From a virus, in IMG/VR virus record IMGVR_UViG_3300046733_000651, positions 1 to 21,247 of that record: a stretch of DNA of 21,247 nucleotides; one strand, 5' to 3'. The notes under the pieces were generated by a model. It was not told the DNA's origin and did not search any database. It worked only from the letters and a program-made list of their open reading frames with translations. This document shows positions 7,230 to 14,038 of this stretch, one piece after another. Every line of letters begins with the position of its first letter. The first letter of the stretch is position 1. A program made the position numbers and the translations under genes.

Positions 7230-7868
7230 TTAAAAAAGTTCTGTTTGTTTTACGTTTTCTTCATTTATAGAATTTATAGCTGCGTCTAGTATTGTTTTAC
7301 CAGCGTTAAAATCTACCATATTTCTAGCTATTTTGTCTGTTCTTTGTTTTCCTTTATACTTATAAAAGTCGTATTCGTGGAAGTCGCATAATCTTTTTAG
7401 TTCGTCTTTGCCTTGGCATACGTTAGCCGTTCTGTCTTTTAAATCTAAAGGTATTTTAAAATTACACCAGTATAAGTGTCTACCGCGTTTTTGTGGGTTT
7501 AAAAGCGGTTTATAGTACGGTATTACGTTTTCTACTACATACTTACCTTTAAAGTGGTAATCTAGTAGTAAAATTTCCTGGTATAGCTTCATATCTGGGT
7601 ATATAGGGCTTTTACCATTTGCGCCTATAGACCAAAACCTAGCCCTACTATGAGTAGGACAGGGTGGGCTAGACCATATAAAATCATATTCTTTATAGTG
7701 GTCTAATAGATATTGGTGCGCATCAGCTACTACTACTTTGTCGTTTGAAAAGCGTTCCTGGTATAGTTTAGCTAGTTCTTCGTCCCATTCTACGGCTGTT
7801 ATTTCGTGTTCGTTGCCCCATTTGTAGCGGTTACCGCCTAAACAGGCGTATAAGTTTAGTATTTTCAT
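7230..7868 (-). CDS. DNA (cytosine-5) methyltransferase-like protein, short form
   Basis: The 212 residues carry the core signatures of C5 DNA methyltransferases: motif I-like LNLYACLGG (4-12) for S-adenosylmethionine binding, an acidic residue ending the next strand (VEWDEE, 27-32), the catalytic loop SSPPCPTHS (66-74) with Cys70, and the ENV of motif VI (113-115). At 212 residues it is much shorter than most bacterial enzymes (over 300) and has little room for a target-recognition domain, although short phage versions exist. No restriction enzyme gene is adjacent. The start overlaps the other methyltransferase stop as TAATG. It would protect phage DNA from host restriction; the target site cannot be read from sequence. 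Confidence 0.85.
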   Translation of the reverse strand: MKILNLYACLGGNRYKWGNEHEITAVEWDEELAKLYQERFSNDKVVVADAHQYLLDHYKEYDFIWSSPPCPTHSRARFWSIGANGKSPIYPDMKLYQEILLLDYHFKGKYVVENVIPYYKPLLNPQKRGRHLYWCNFKIPLDLKDRTANVCQGKDELKRLCDFHEYDFYKYKGKQRTDKIARNMVDFNAGKTILDAAINSINEENVKQTELF

Positions 7869-8596
7869 TAAAATATTCTTTGTTGGTTTTTATGTTTATT
7901 TATACGCTTTTTAGCTATATTAAAATAGTTTTCGTCCATTTCAATACCTATAAAGTTTCTATTGGTGTTTATACAAGCTACTCCTGTACTGCCAGAACCC
8001 ATAGTAAAGTCTAAAACAGTTTCATTCTCGTTGGTGTAAGTTTTTATAAGATACTCCATTAAAGCGACAGGTTTTTGAGTTGGGTGCACCTTACCTTTTT
8101 GATTTGCGTTGCTAAACTCTATAATTGAAGAGGGGTAATAGTCATTGTTAAAGTTGTCAATAGGGTTTTTTAACTGTCCGTATGTTTGAAAATCTTTAGT
8201 AGGCTGTATTTTTTTATTCCTAAACTTGCCTTTTGTCATTTGTGGGTTGTATACATTTTTTGCATTAAATATAATAATATTTTCGTGCTGTCTTAATGGC
8301 ATTCTTTTGCAGTTTAACATTCCAACTTTCATTTTTTTATCCCACACCCAATCGTATTTATAATTCTTAATATTACTCATTCTTAAAGCACTACTAAACG
8401 GTTCGCTACCAAACAAAACAATAGCACCGTTAGGGTTTATAATTCTATTCAGTTGTTCCCACATTAAACCAAAATCAATAACACTATCCCATTTACAAGC
8501 TGTTGTACCGTATGGGGGGTCGGTTATTATAGCGTCAATACTTTTATCTTGTATTGTTTTCATTATGTCTAAACAATTACCTTTATATAGTTCCAT
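7868..8596 (-). CDS. DNA adenine-N6 or cytosine-N4 methyltransferase, beta-type order
   Basis: In the 242 residues the catalytic motif IV DPPYGT (26-31) comes first and the cofactor-binding motif I-like VLDFTMGSGSTG (194-205) last. HPTQKP (171-176) precedes motif I. This is the N6_N4_Mtase family with the DPPY form, which favours adenine. Base use differs from all neighbours: I find no CTAG in the gene, while CTAG is frequent on both sides, and it uses fewer CTA leucine codons. This points to recent acquisition. It sits between the primase-helicase and a C5 methyltransferase with no restriction partner, so it is an orphan, probably anti-restriction, enzyme. Confidence 0.92.
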   Translation of the reverse strand: MELYKGNCLDIMKTIQDKSIDAIITDPPYGTTACKWDSVIDFGLMWEQLNRIINPNGAIVLFGSEPFSSALRMSNIKNYKYDWVWDKKMKVGMLNCKRMPLRQHENIIIFNAKNVYNPQMTKGKFRNKKIQPTKDFQTYGQLKNPIDNFNNDYYPSSIIEFSNANQKGKVHPTQKPVALMEYLIKTYTNENETVLDFTMGSGSTGVACINTNRNFIGIEMDENYFNIAKKRINKHKNQQRIF

Positions 8597-8615
8597 TTGT
8601 TAAAATTTATGTACT

Positions 8616-10301
8616 CTAGTCCCAGGGTACGTTAGTGTCTTTTATTACTTCAAAAGTTTTACTGGCTTTACCTATAGGCTTGTATACGCCGCCGTTATGG
8701 AAGTCTGGCGCTAGGTCAAACTGTCCCAGCTGTCCGTTTTCTTTACGTTTTATTTTTTCTACGTATATAGTTACTAGGTCGCTTTTGTATTCCGTCTTTT
8801 GCCCTACAGACCTAAAGCATACTAGACCGTTATACGCCTTATTATAGAAGTCTGCGCTGCCGCTAATATCGTACAGGTTAGGCTTTTTAAATACGCCGTT
8901 ATCGCTTTCAATTTTTCTAGGGTGTGCTACTAAAAATAGGTGGGTATTGGTCTGCTGGCAAAACTGCGTTATTTCACTTAGTAGCTTACCTATGTATGTG
9001 AAGTCGCGCTGTGCGCTGTGGTCTAACATATTCCAGGGGTCTATTACTAGCACGTTTACACCTTTTTGAAACACCAGCTGCCTAAACGCGTCTAGTATAC
9101 CTTTTAGCGTTAGGTTTTCTAGGTCTATTTTTATCCAGTAAAAATGTTCTTCTATGAAGTCTTTTGTGTTATTTAGGTCGTCTGTATTACAGCTTTTACC
9201 GTTTAGTTTGTCAGCTATACGCTTTATATGACCTTCGTATGGATAGCTTTCAGGGCTAAACATAGCGCATCTAAAGTTGTATTTTGTAGCTATATTCACT
9301 AAAACCTGGTCTATAAAGTCAGACTTGCCGCTATTAGGTATACCAGTTACTACAGTCCATTCGCCAAAAGCCATATTAAAATAGTTGTCGCTTTCGCCTA
9401 GGTTTATACTATAGTTTTTTATACCGTTTTCGTTGTAGTTTAGTACGTTATTCCATATATTATTTAAATTTAGTACGCCTTCTAGTGGGAAGTTCTTAGC
9501 GTCGCTAATAATTTGCCGTAAGGTTTCGCCACCTTTTTGTATTAAAACTTCGTTAGCGTCTTTGTAATCGCCAAACTCGACGTATTTACAGCGGTAAGCG
9601 CCTAACCTTCTGGCTAGTTCGTTACGTAGCTGTAGCCCTGGCTGGTCGTTATCGGTGCAAAGTATTATTTCGTCTTTGTCTTCAAAGTACTTATAGCAGT
9701 TGTCTAAATAGTCTAGCTTTTGCGTTCCTTTGCTAGCGCCGTTAGGTACACTACAAACGCTGTATAGTCCAGCTTCGTGTAGGCTTAGCGCGTCCATTTC
9801 GCCTTCTACTATATAGCAGCGCTTTCTGTCTTTAAGGTTGTCTACACCATAAAATATAAGTTCAGCGCCACTAACCATTTTAAAGTTTTTTTCGGCGTCG
9901 CGGTATTTAACGTTAATTAGTTCGCCTTCCCTAAAATAATTAAAGTTGATCGTACGCCGTTTTTTCTGTACCTGTGGTATGTACTCTAAACTTTCGCCTA
10001 TTTTCCAGTGTACTAGCGTTGGTTCTGTTATGGACCTACCAGCAAACCAGTCTATAATACGGTTATTTAGTTCAGCGTTTACTTTTGGCGGCTTTGTATA
10101 TTCCTTTTTGGGCGTAAATTTTACGTTACCAGCATAGCCGCAGTTATGGCAGTTATATACGCCTTCGTCTATATTTACGCTTAAACATTTGTCGCTTTTG
10201 TTTTTTCTGGTATGGCTACATTTTGGGCATATTGTTTTGGTTTCGCCGCTGTTAGCCGTTAGGTGTATACCTAGGTCCTGTAGTTTCTGTTTGTATTCCA
10301 T
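8616..10301 (-). CDS. Bifunctional primase-helicase (T7 gp4/Twinkle type)
   Basis: The 561 residues contain a zinc ribbon (CPKC 25-28, CHNC 51-54), a TOPRIM primase core with EGEMDA (166-171) and TDNDQPG (216-222), and a RecA-like DnaB-family helicase with Walker A GIPNSGKS (320-327), Walker B LVIDPWN (418-424) and a sensor-like LVAHPRK (457-463). It would unwind DNA at the phage fork and lay down primers for lagging-strand synthesis. The upstream neighbours encode a winged-helix initiator-like protein and recombination functions. No phage DNA polymerase is in the window, so host polymerase III may be used. The start follows the leader AACAAATG shared by several early genes. Confidence 0.94.
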   Translation of the reverse strand: MEYKQKLQDLGIHLTANSGETKTICPKCSHTRKNKSDKCLSVNIDEGVYNCHNCGYAGNVKFTPKKEYTKPPKVNAELNNRIIDWFAGRSITEPTLVHWKIGESLEYIPQVQKKRRTINFNYFREGELINVKYRDAEKNFKMVSGAELIFYGVDNLKDRKRCYIVEGEMDALSLHEAGLYSVCSVPNGASKGTQKLDYLDNCYKYFEDKDEIILCTDNDQPGLQLRNELARRLGAYRCKYVEFGDYKDANEVLIQKGGETLRQIISDAKNFPLEGVLNLNNIWNNVLNYNENGIKNYSINLGESDNYFNMAFGEWTVVTGIPNSGKSDFIDQVLVNIATKYNFRCAMFSPESYPYEGHIKRIADKLNGKSCNTDDLNNTKDFIEEHFYWIKIDLENLTLKGILDAFRQLVFQKGVNVLVIDPWNMLDHSAQRDFTYIGKLLSEITQFCQQTNTHLFLVAHPRKIESDNGVFKKPNLYDISGSADFYNKAYNGLVCFRSVGQKTEYKSDLVTIYVEKIKRKENGQLGQFDLAPDFHNGGVYKPIGKASKTFEVIKDTNVPWD

Positions 10302-10322
10302 TTGTTTCTATTGTTTCGTTTG

Positions 10323-10436
10323 CTAACCTACAAAATAATCTAGTGCAAAAATTAGCATTTGTACTGTAATAATATAAATAGCAGCAAAATAAGCAGCTGC
10401 TTTTAGTAAAAATTTATGGTTTCTGTTTAGCTTCAT
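10323..10436 (-). CDS. 37-residue single-pass membrane peptide
   Basis: The frame runs from ATG 10436-10434 to TAG 10325-10323 and fills the gap before the primase-helicase. The product has a basic N-terminus (MKLNRNHKFLLK) followed by one hydrophobic segment (AAAYFAAIYIITVQMLIFAL, residues 13-32). That predicts a membrane helix with the N-terminus inside. The codons resemble neighbouring genes. No family is recognised. Small membrane peptides among phage early genes sometimes modify the host envelope or defence; nothing here shows which. Confidence 0.6.
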   Translation of the reverse strand: MKLNRNHKFLLKAAAYFAAIYIITVQMLIFALDYFVG

Positions 10437-10461
10437 ATCTTAAAATTTATTTTTTTGTTAG

Positions 10462-10887
10462 TTAAAATTTATATAAATAACGCTTTATGGCGCTGCTTTT
10501 TTCTATCATCATTACTTGTTTTTCTACTTTATTAGTGTCGTTAAAAATAGACTGCCTAGGGCTGTTTATAGTCTGGCTTGTGTATTCTATACTATCTAGG
10601 TCGAATACCCAGCAGCCTTTAAAATCTATTACAGCGTAGTACCGTTTTGGTACATCTACGTCTAGTAGCGCCTGGTATTTATATACTTCTAGCATTTTGT
10701 CTATATACGCTTCGTTTCTAAATTTAAATTCTATTATACATTTTTGATCGTTCAAGTCTAAGCCCATAGCGTCGTAGTGGCTGTAGTCTTCGCCAGTCCA
10801 TTCTAGGCGCCAGTCGTCTAAATTCAGTAGGAATACTAACTGCTGTTCTAGTAAGTGTATTTTTTCTATACTATTTGTTATGTGCAT
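10462..10887 (-). CDS. Probable PD-(D/E)XK-fold nuclease-like protein, unknown function
   Basis: The 141-residue protein begins with an amphipathic helix (IEKIHLLEQQLVFLL) and then has YDAMGLD (38-44) followed by IIEFKFR (51-57). The spacing D39 ... E53-x-K55, each at the end of a predicted beta strand, matches the catalytic pattern of PD-(D/E)XK nucleases. A helix with Lys70 (MLEVYKYQALL) and a strand (RYYAVIDF) follow, as in that fold. Overall similarity is weak and I know no close family. The gene lies between the initiator-like protein and the primase-helicase. Its start lies in a 23-base tandem duplication, so the ATG at 10910 is a decoy leading to a 10-codon frame. Confidence 0.72.
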   Translation of the reverse strand: MHITNSIEKIHLLEQQLVFLLNLDDWRLEWTGEDYSHYDAMGLDLNDQKCIIEFKFRNEAYIDKMLEVYKYQALLDVDVPKRYYAVIDFKGCWVFDLDSIEYTSQTINSPRQSIFNDTNKVEKQVMMIEKSSAIKRYLYKF

Positions 10888-10922
10888 AGTCTAGTATTTA
10901 CTGTGTGCATAGTCTAGTATTT
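10881..10922 (-). repeat. Two-copy tandem repeat (period 23) over a stop-start junction
   Basis: The 19-base sequence tgtgcatagtctagtattt occurs at 10881-10899 and again at 10904-10922 with no mismatch. On the coding strand each copy contains an ATG. The downstream copy supplies the start of the 141-residue gene and the stop of the 290-residue gene. The upstream copy is read through as the last codons (ILDYAH) of the 290-residue protein. Confidence 0.9.
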
Positions 10923-11763
10923 CTTTATATTCTGCTGGCGTTAAATTCATTTTCAAATTAAAGTCTTGTATTACGCCGTTATTAGTATTTGCTTTTACCA
11001 TTTTAACGCCGTCTTCTAAATACGGTACCAAGTCTTTAACGCCTTTTAGCTTGTTTAAAGCCGTAGGACGCGTTCTAAGCGCGTTTCGTTCCATAAACCT
11101 GTCTACATACCGTATACCATTTTTATCGTTGTTACGTAGCTTTAAAACGCTTAAAAAGTTTTCAGACCAGAATTGATCCTGTCTTAATTGTTTACAAACT
11201 TCATAAACTTTACGCAAGTCGTAACCGTCTATACGTTCTATTCTGTCTAGGCAAACCTTCCATTTTTCTATAGTGGCTGGCGTTTTAGGTCTATACCTTT
11301 TAGGAAAAAGTTGTACGAAGTGTTGGTAGGCTTTTTCGACATTTTCAGACTTCGTACTAGTATTTCTTTTTGTATATGTAGTAATATCTTTATTACTATA
11401 TATACTAGTATTACTTTGTATCGGATTTTCAGTCGACGGTTTTCCAGTCGACGGTTTTTCAGTAAGCGGTGCGTCTTTTAGTATATAGTTATATGCTACT
11501 ATCTTACCATTCTGGCGCAGTTGTTCACGTTGTAAATAACCAAAACGTTCTAGTTCAGCTATGGCGCTACGTACAGCGTCCCTACCGTTTTTAAAGTGGT
11601 TTGTAATAAAATTTATAGTTATATCCTGGTCGCTTTTGTGGCTAAATAAATAGCAGTAAAGCCCTGTGGCCTGTTGGCTTATACCTTCGTGTCTGAATAT
11701 AGCATTAGGTACTATAGTAAAGTGGTCGAATTTCGACGGCTTTATAATTCTGTTTAGTTTCAT
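10891..11763 (-). CDS. Winged-helix replication initiator-like protein
   Basis: The protein has 290 residues. Residues about 10-95 form a winged helix typical of phage replication proteins (IVPNAIFRHEGISQQATGLY, then DAVRSAIAELERFGYLQRE). A linker follows with a duplicated KPST motif and many Ser/Thr/Asn residues (about 98-135). The C-terminal part (KAYQHFVQLFPKRYRPKTPA onward, about 145-235) resembles the helical part of lambda O/DnaD-like initiators. It probably binds the phage origin and loads the primase-helicase encoded two genes downstream. An AACAAATG leader precedes the start. The origin itself was not located; phage O-type origins often lie inside the initiator gene, and the repeated linker (11431-11460) is one candidate. 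Confidence 0.8.
   Translation of the reverse strand: MKLNRIIKPSKFDHFTIVPNAIFRHEGISQQATGLYCYLFSHKSDQDITINFITNHFKNGRDAVRSAIAELERFGYLQREQLRQNGKIVAYNYILKDAPLTEKPSTGKPSTENPIQSNTSIYSNKDITTYTKRNTSTKSENVEKAYQHFVQLFPKRYRPKTPATIEKWKVCLDRIERIDGYDLRKVYEVCKQLRQDQFWSENFLSVLKLRNNDKNGIRYVDRFMERNALRTRPTALNKLKGVKDLVPYLEDGVKMVKANTNNGVIQDFNLKMNLTPAEYKEILDYAHSKY
11431..11460 (-). repeat. 15-base tandem repeat inside the initiator-like gene
   Basis: Two copies, agtcgacggttttcc and agtcgacggtttttc, lie head to tail, with a degenerate third start (agtaagcgg) after them. They encode repeated KPST in the linker. They could be simple linker expansion or iteron-like origin repeats; the SalI-type palindrome GTCGAC is in each copy. 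Confidence 0.75.
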
Positions 11764-11781
11764 TTGTTACTGTTTCTGTTT

Positions 11782-11871
11782 CTAAGTTAGCACCTTATAA
11801 ACGCCGTACCATAGCGTTACTGTTATCAAGCCTAATAATAACCAGGCTTTTGGTTTAATATATCTATTCAT
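11782..11871 (-). CDS. 29-residue membrane peptide
   Basis: The frame runs from ATG 11871-11869 to TAG 11784-11782, in the gap between the 82-residue gene and the initiator-like gene. The product is MNRYIKPKAWLLLGLITVTL followed by WYGVYKVLT: basic start, one hydrophobic helix, aromatic and basic end. The ATG is preceded by AACAA, as for other early genes here, which supports translation. Function is unknown. Confidence 0.55.
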   Translation of the reverse strand: MNRYIKPKAWLLLGLITVTLWYGVYKVLT

Positions 11872-11884
11872 TTGTTAGCTGTTT

Positions 11885-12133
11885 TTATTTTAATTCTGTC
11901 AGTCCTTTGATCTGGTCGCAAAAGGTACGTAATTCGCCGAAGTGTCTTATAAAATCAGTAAATTTTATTTTATCGTCTTCGTATAATTCCCAAAGTACCT
12001 CTACTAATAAGTCGAATTCTATACGCGTCATTTTGCCGACGTATTCGTAGTTAAATTTAAACCCTTCTGGCGCTGTTTGCGTCCAGCGTACCTTCTGGTT
12101 TTCTTCGTCAAAGTATACAGCGTTGTAAATCAT
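11885..12133 (-). CDS. 82-residue protein of unknown function
   Basis: An acidic protein starting MIYNAVYFDEENQKVRWTQT, with a beta-rich first third and a helical rest (FDLLVEVLWELYEDDKIKFT, then DFIRHFGELRTFCDQIKGLT). It overlaps the VRR-NUC gene by four bases (ATGA), so the two are co-translated. No family is recognised. A role with the neighbouring nuclease or replication proteins is possible but unsupported by motifs. Confidence 0.75.
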   Translation of the reverse strand: MIYNAVYFDEENQKVRWTQTAPEGFKFNYEYVGKMTRIEFDLLVEVLWELYEDDKIKFTDFIRHFGELRTFCDQIKGLTELK

Positions 12134-12495
12134 TTTTTAAAGTATTTGTCTATGGTTTCTTTACAGTTGTCAAAGTCGTTTAAACAGTGCGCGGACCAGC
12201 CATTTTTACCTAGTTCGTCTAGCCATTTTAGCTGTGCTTCTGTTGGTTTATTTCTACCAGCTTTTAATTCAATAGCTAGCCCTACAAAGTCGCCACTAGG
12301 TTTAAATACCATAACGTCTGGTATTCCAGCCTTACCGCCTAAATACTTAAATTTAAACCTTTCAAAAGGCGTGCGCTTACCTTCGTTTGGTATATGCGCT
12401 GCTAATACTTCTGGGTATTGTGCCGCTAAATACTGCATTACAGCATTTTGTAGCTTGTCTTCTGGACCTAAGTATTTGTGGTAGTGGTTTGGCAT
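12130..12495 (-). CDS. VRR-NUC domain nuclease
   Basis: The 121 residues cover a single VRR-NUC domain, a PD-(D/E)XK nuclease family common beside phage replication genes and linked to Holliday junction or flap processing. The signature runs HIPNEGKR (34-41), GGKAGIPDVMV (53-63, catalytic Asp60), GLAIELKAG (72-80, Glu76 and Lys78) and KPTEAQLKWLDEL (83-95). The start used is ATG 12495-12493. Two further ATGCCAAACCAC copies lie upstream at 12519 and 12543, each ending in TAA after four codons, so only the third copy opens the gene. Confidence 0.92.
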   Translation of the reverse strand: MPNHYHKYLGPEDKLQNAVMQYLAAQYPEVLAAHIPNEGKRTPFERFKFKYLGGKAGIPDVMVFKPSGDFVGLAIELKAGRNKPTEAQLKWLDELGKNGWSAHCLNDFDNCKETIDKYFKK

Positions 12496-12543
12496 ATAAA
12501 TTGGTTAGTGGTTTGGCATCTATATTGGTTAGTGGTTTGGCAT
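12482..12543 (-). repeat. Tandem repeat (period 24, 2.6 copies) of a translation-start region
   Basis: The coding strand carries ATGCCAAACCACTAACCAAT plus four bases at 12543-12520, a near-copy at 12519-12496 (last bases TTAT instead of ATAG), and ATGCCAAACCACTA as the first codons of the VRR-NUC gene from 12495. The first two copies encode MPNH-stop. One deleted A in the third copy opens the frame. Confidence 0.93.
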
Positions 12544-12547
12544 TGTG

Positions 12548-12937
12548 TTATATTACATTCTCGTACTTTAACAGACGGTATTTTATTACCTGGTAGTCTA
12601 TTTGTAGTTTATTATATTTTTGTACTAGTTGTTCTAGCGTTAGTTCGCCTGTTTTTTCCTTATCTAAAGCTTCTGCTATTTCGTAAAGTTCGTAAAAATT
12701 TTCGTCAAGTTTGCTATTAAATTTTCGCATATATGGTAATTCAGCTAAAGCGTGCATAACTGTAGCGTGGTTTTTATCTAAACTTTGCGCTATTTTATTT
12801 AAGCTGTAGCGCCCTAAATTTCTACATAAATAATAGTATAAAGCCCTAGCTTCTATATAAATAGTTTGCCTACATTTTAAGCCTAAGTCTATACCGTAGA
12901 AGTCTTCCACTAGTTCCCTGTATTTTTGCATTTTCAT
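12548..12937 (-). CDS. Stand-alone DnaA domain IV-like DNA-binding protein
   Basis: The protein has 129 residues. Residues 20-66 match the C-terminal DNA-binding domain of DnaA: a helix ending in ARALYYYLCRNLG (30-42), then the helix-turn-helix SLNKIAQSLDKNHATVMHAL (45-64), whose KNHATV corresponds to the RDHSTV signature that reads DnaA boxes. The AAA+ part of DnaA is absent. The rest is helical (LDENFYELYEIAEALD, LEQLVQKYNKLQIDYQVIKY). It may bind DnaA-box-like sites in phage or host DNA, either to direct initiation or to compete with host DnaA. ATGA overlap with the exonuclease gene shows co-translation. Confidence 0.82.
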   Translation of the reverse strand: MKMQKYRELVEDFYGIDLGLKCRQTIYIEARALYYYLCRNLGRYSLNKIAQSLDKNHATVMHALAELPYMRKFNSKLDENFYELYEIAEALDKEKTGELTLEQLVQKYNKLQIDYQVIKYRLLKYENVI

Positions 12938-13695
12938 AGTCCTAATATTATAATTCCGTCGTCGTTTCTTTTACCGTCGTAGCCTAGCGCTACGTCCGTT
13001 TCTTGGTAGTACTTCCAGTCTGCTATAGCTTTCTTATATTCCTGTCGTCCTTTTTCTATAAGTTCGTCGCTAAGTACATAGTTTTCAACACTATACGGCG
13101 CGTTGGTTTCTATTGCTATAAATACTAGTTTATTTACGTTTAACATATCCATATAGAAAGCCGCCTGTATGTGGTATTTATATTTATATACGTCGCTTAG
13201 AAACGCCCTAGGGCTGTTATCCTGGCAAGTTTTTACATCACTAATAAACCCAGCTACTTTATTTACGCAGTCTGGACGTACGCGAACCTTTATACCTTCA
13301 TATTCTAAATAGTGGCTTAGTTCTTTTTCGCCTAGTACGTGGTCTTTAGCTTGCTGGTTTTTATCTAAATTTTCTAATATTGTAAGTATACGTTTATGAT
13401 CGGCTTCGTCTAGTACTTCTTTGCCTTCTGCTTTCGCTTGGTGTTCGGCGTATAGTTCTTTACCAGCTTTTGTACGCCTGTCTATTTTTGGTATTATATG
13501 GTAGTCTTTATAAAATTCGCTAGGCTCGTATATAGCTGTATGTACAGCAGTTCCAAACGCCATACTAGGAGTGCTTTTAAAGTCTGCATTTAGGTAGTGG
13601 TGTACGCTTTTTTTAGCTATCATTTTTAAACCGCTGGCGCTTATATAGTCCTTTTTACTATGGTATTCTGCGTTAGTGTCTTTTACTATTTTCAT
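12934..13695 (-). CDS. RecB-type PD-(D/E)XK exonuclease (DUF3799/exonuclease VIII-like)
   Basis: The 253-residue protein has the RecB-family exonuclease pattern: FGTAVHTAIYEP (47-58) with His52, an acidic residue at SHYLEYEG (127-134), VRPDCVNK (139-146) with Asp142, ISDVKTC (151-157) with Asp153 and Lys155, and YHIQAAFYMD (174-183) with Gln177. It would resect double-stranded ends so that the ERF-like annealing protein can pair the strands, as in two-component phage recombination systems. A terminator-like hairpin lies just upstream, between it and the SSB-like gene, and its start region is a near-copy of that of the ERF-like gene. Confidence 0.9.
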   Translation of the reverse strand: MKIVKDTNAEYHSKKDYISASGLKMIAKKSVHHYLNADFKSTPSMAFGTAVHTAIYEPSEFYKDYHIIPKIDRRTKAGKELYAEHQAKAEGKEVLDEADHKRILTILENLDKNQQAKDHVLGEKELSHYLEYEGIKVRVRPDCVNKVAGFISDVKTCQDNSPRAFLSDVYKYKYHIQAAFYMDMLNVNKLVFIAIETNAPYSVENYVLSDELIEKGRQEYKKAIADWKYYQETDVALGYDGKRNDDGIIILGL

Positions 13696-13710
13696 TTGCT
13701 TATAATTAAA
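13685..13710 (-). repeat. Start-region repeat, exonuclease copy
   Basis: The plus-strand sequence actattttcatttgcttat continuing aattaaa matches 14507-14532 at 24 of 26 bases. It covers the leader AATTATAAGCAA and the first codons ATGAAAATAGT of the exonuclease gene. Confidence 0.85.
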
Positions 13711-13736
13711 AAGCCCAGGCGCTAGGCGCCCAGGCT
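13707..13736 (-). terminator. Intrinsic terminator between the SSB-like and exonuclease genes
   Basis: On the minus strand AGCCTGGGCGC pairs with GCGCCTGGGCT across a CTA loop, with two G-U wobbles in the stem, and five T follow directly. It is strong and G/C-rich. It lies inside the early operon, between co-directional genes. Confidence 0.85.
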
Positions 13737-13747
13737 GTTGTTAAAAC

Positions 13748-14038
13748 CTACCAGGGTAGGTCTGCGCCCCCTTGCGCTACTTTGGTTTCTTTTTGTTCTG
13801 TAGGCTTATATGTATTAAACGACATACTTAAACTACCGTCGTCGTTTTTCCACAGGTTCGCTTTATATTGGGTGTCGCCCCTGTATTCGCTTTTAGCGTC
13901 TTGTATATCGTCTTGTTTTAGACATTCTACAAGTAGCTTCGGCGTTATTAAAACATTAGCTAAAAGGTTTTGTGGCGCGTTATCGCCAGGGTTAAATAGC
14001 CTTACGCCGTTTACATACTTTGTTTTCGTGTTACTCAT
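13748..14038 (-). CDS. Small SSB-like protein (putative)
   Basis: The 96-residue protein lacks a clear OB-fold signature but ends QGGADLPW, resembling the acidic-hydrophobic tip (DDIPF type) by which single-strand DNA-binding proteins recruit partners. The middle (RGDTQYKANLWKNDDGSLSM, 53-72) looks like beta strands. It follows the ERF-like gene with a TAATG overlap and precedes the exonuclease gene, the usual place for a phage ssDNA-binding protein. The call rests on the tail and context; it could be another recombination accessory. Confidence 0.55.
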   Translation of the reverse strand: MSNTKTKYVNGVRLFNPGDNAPQNLLANVLITPKLLVECLKQDDIQDAKSEYRGDTQYKANLWKNDDGSLSMSFNTYKPTEQKETKVAQGGADLPW

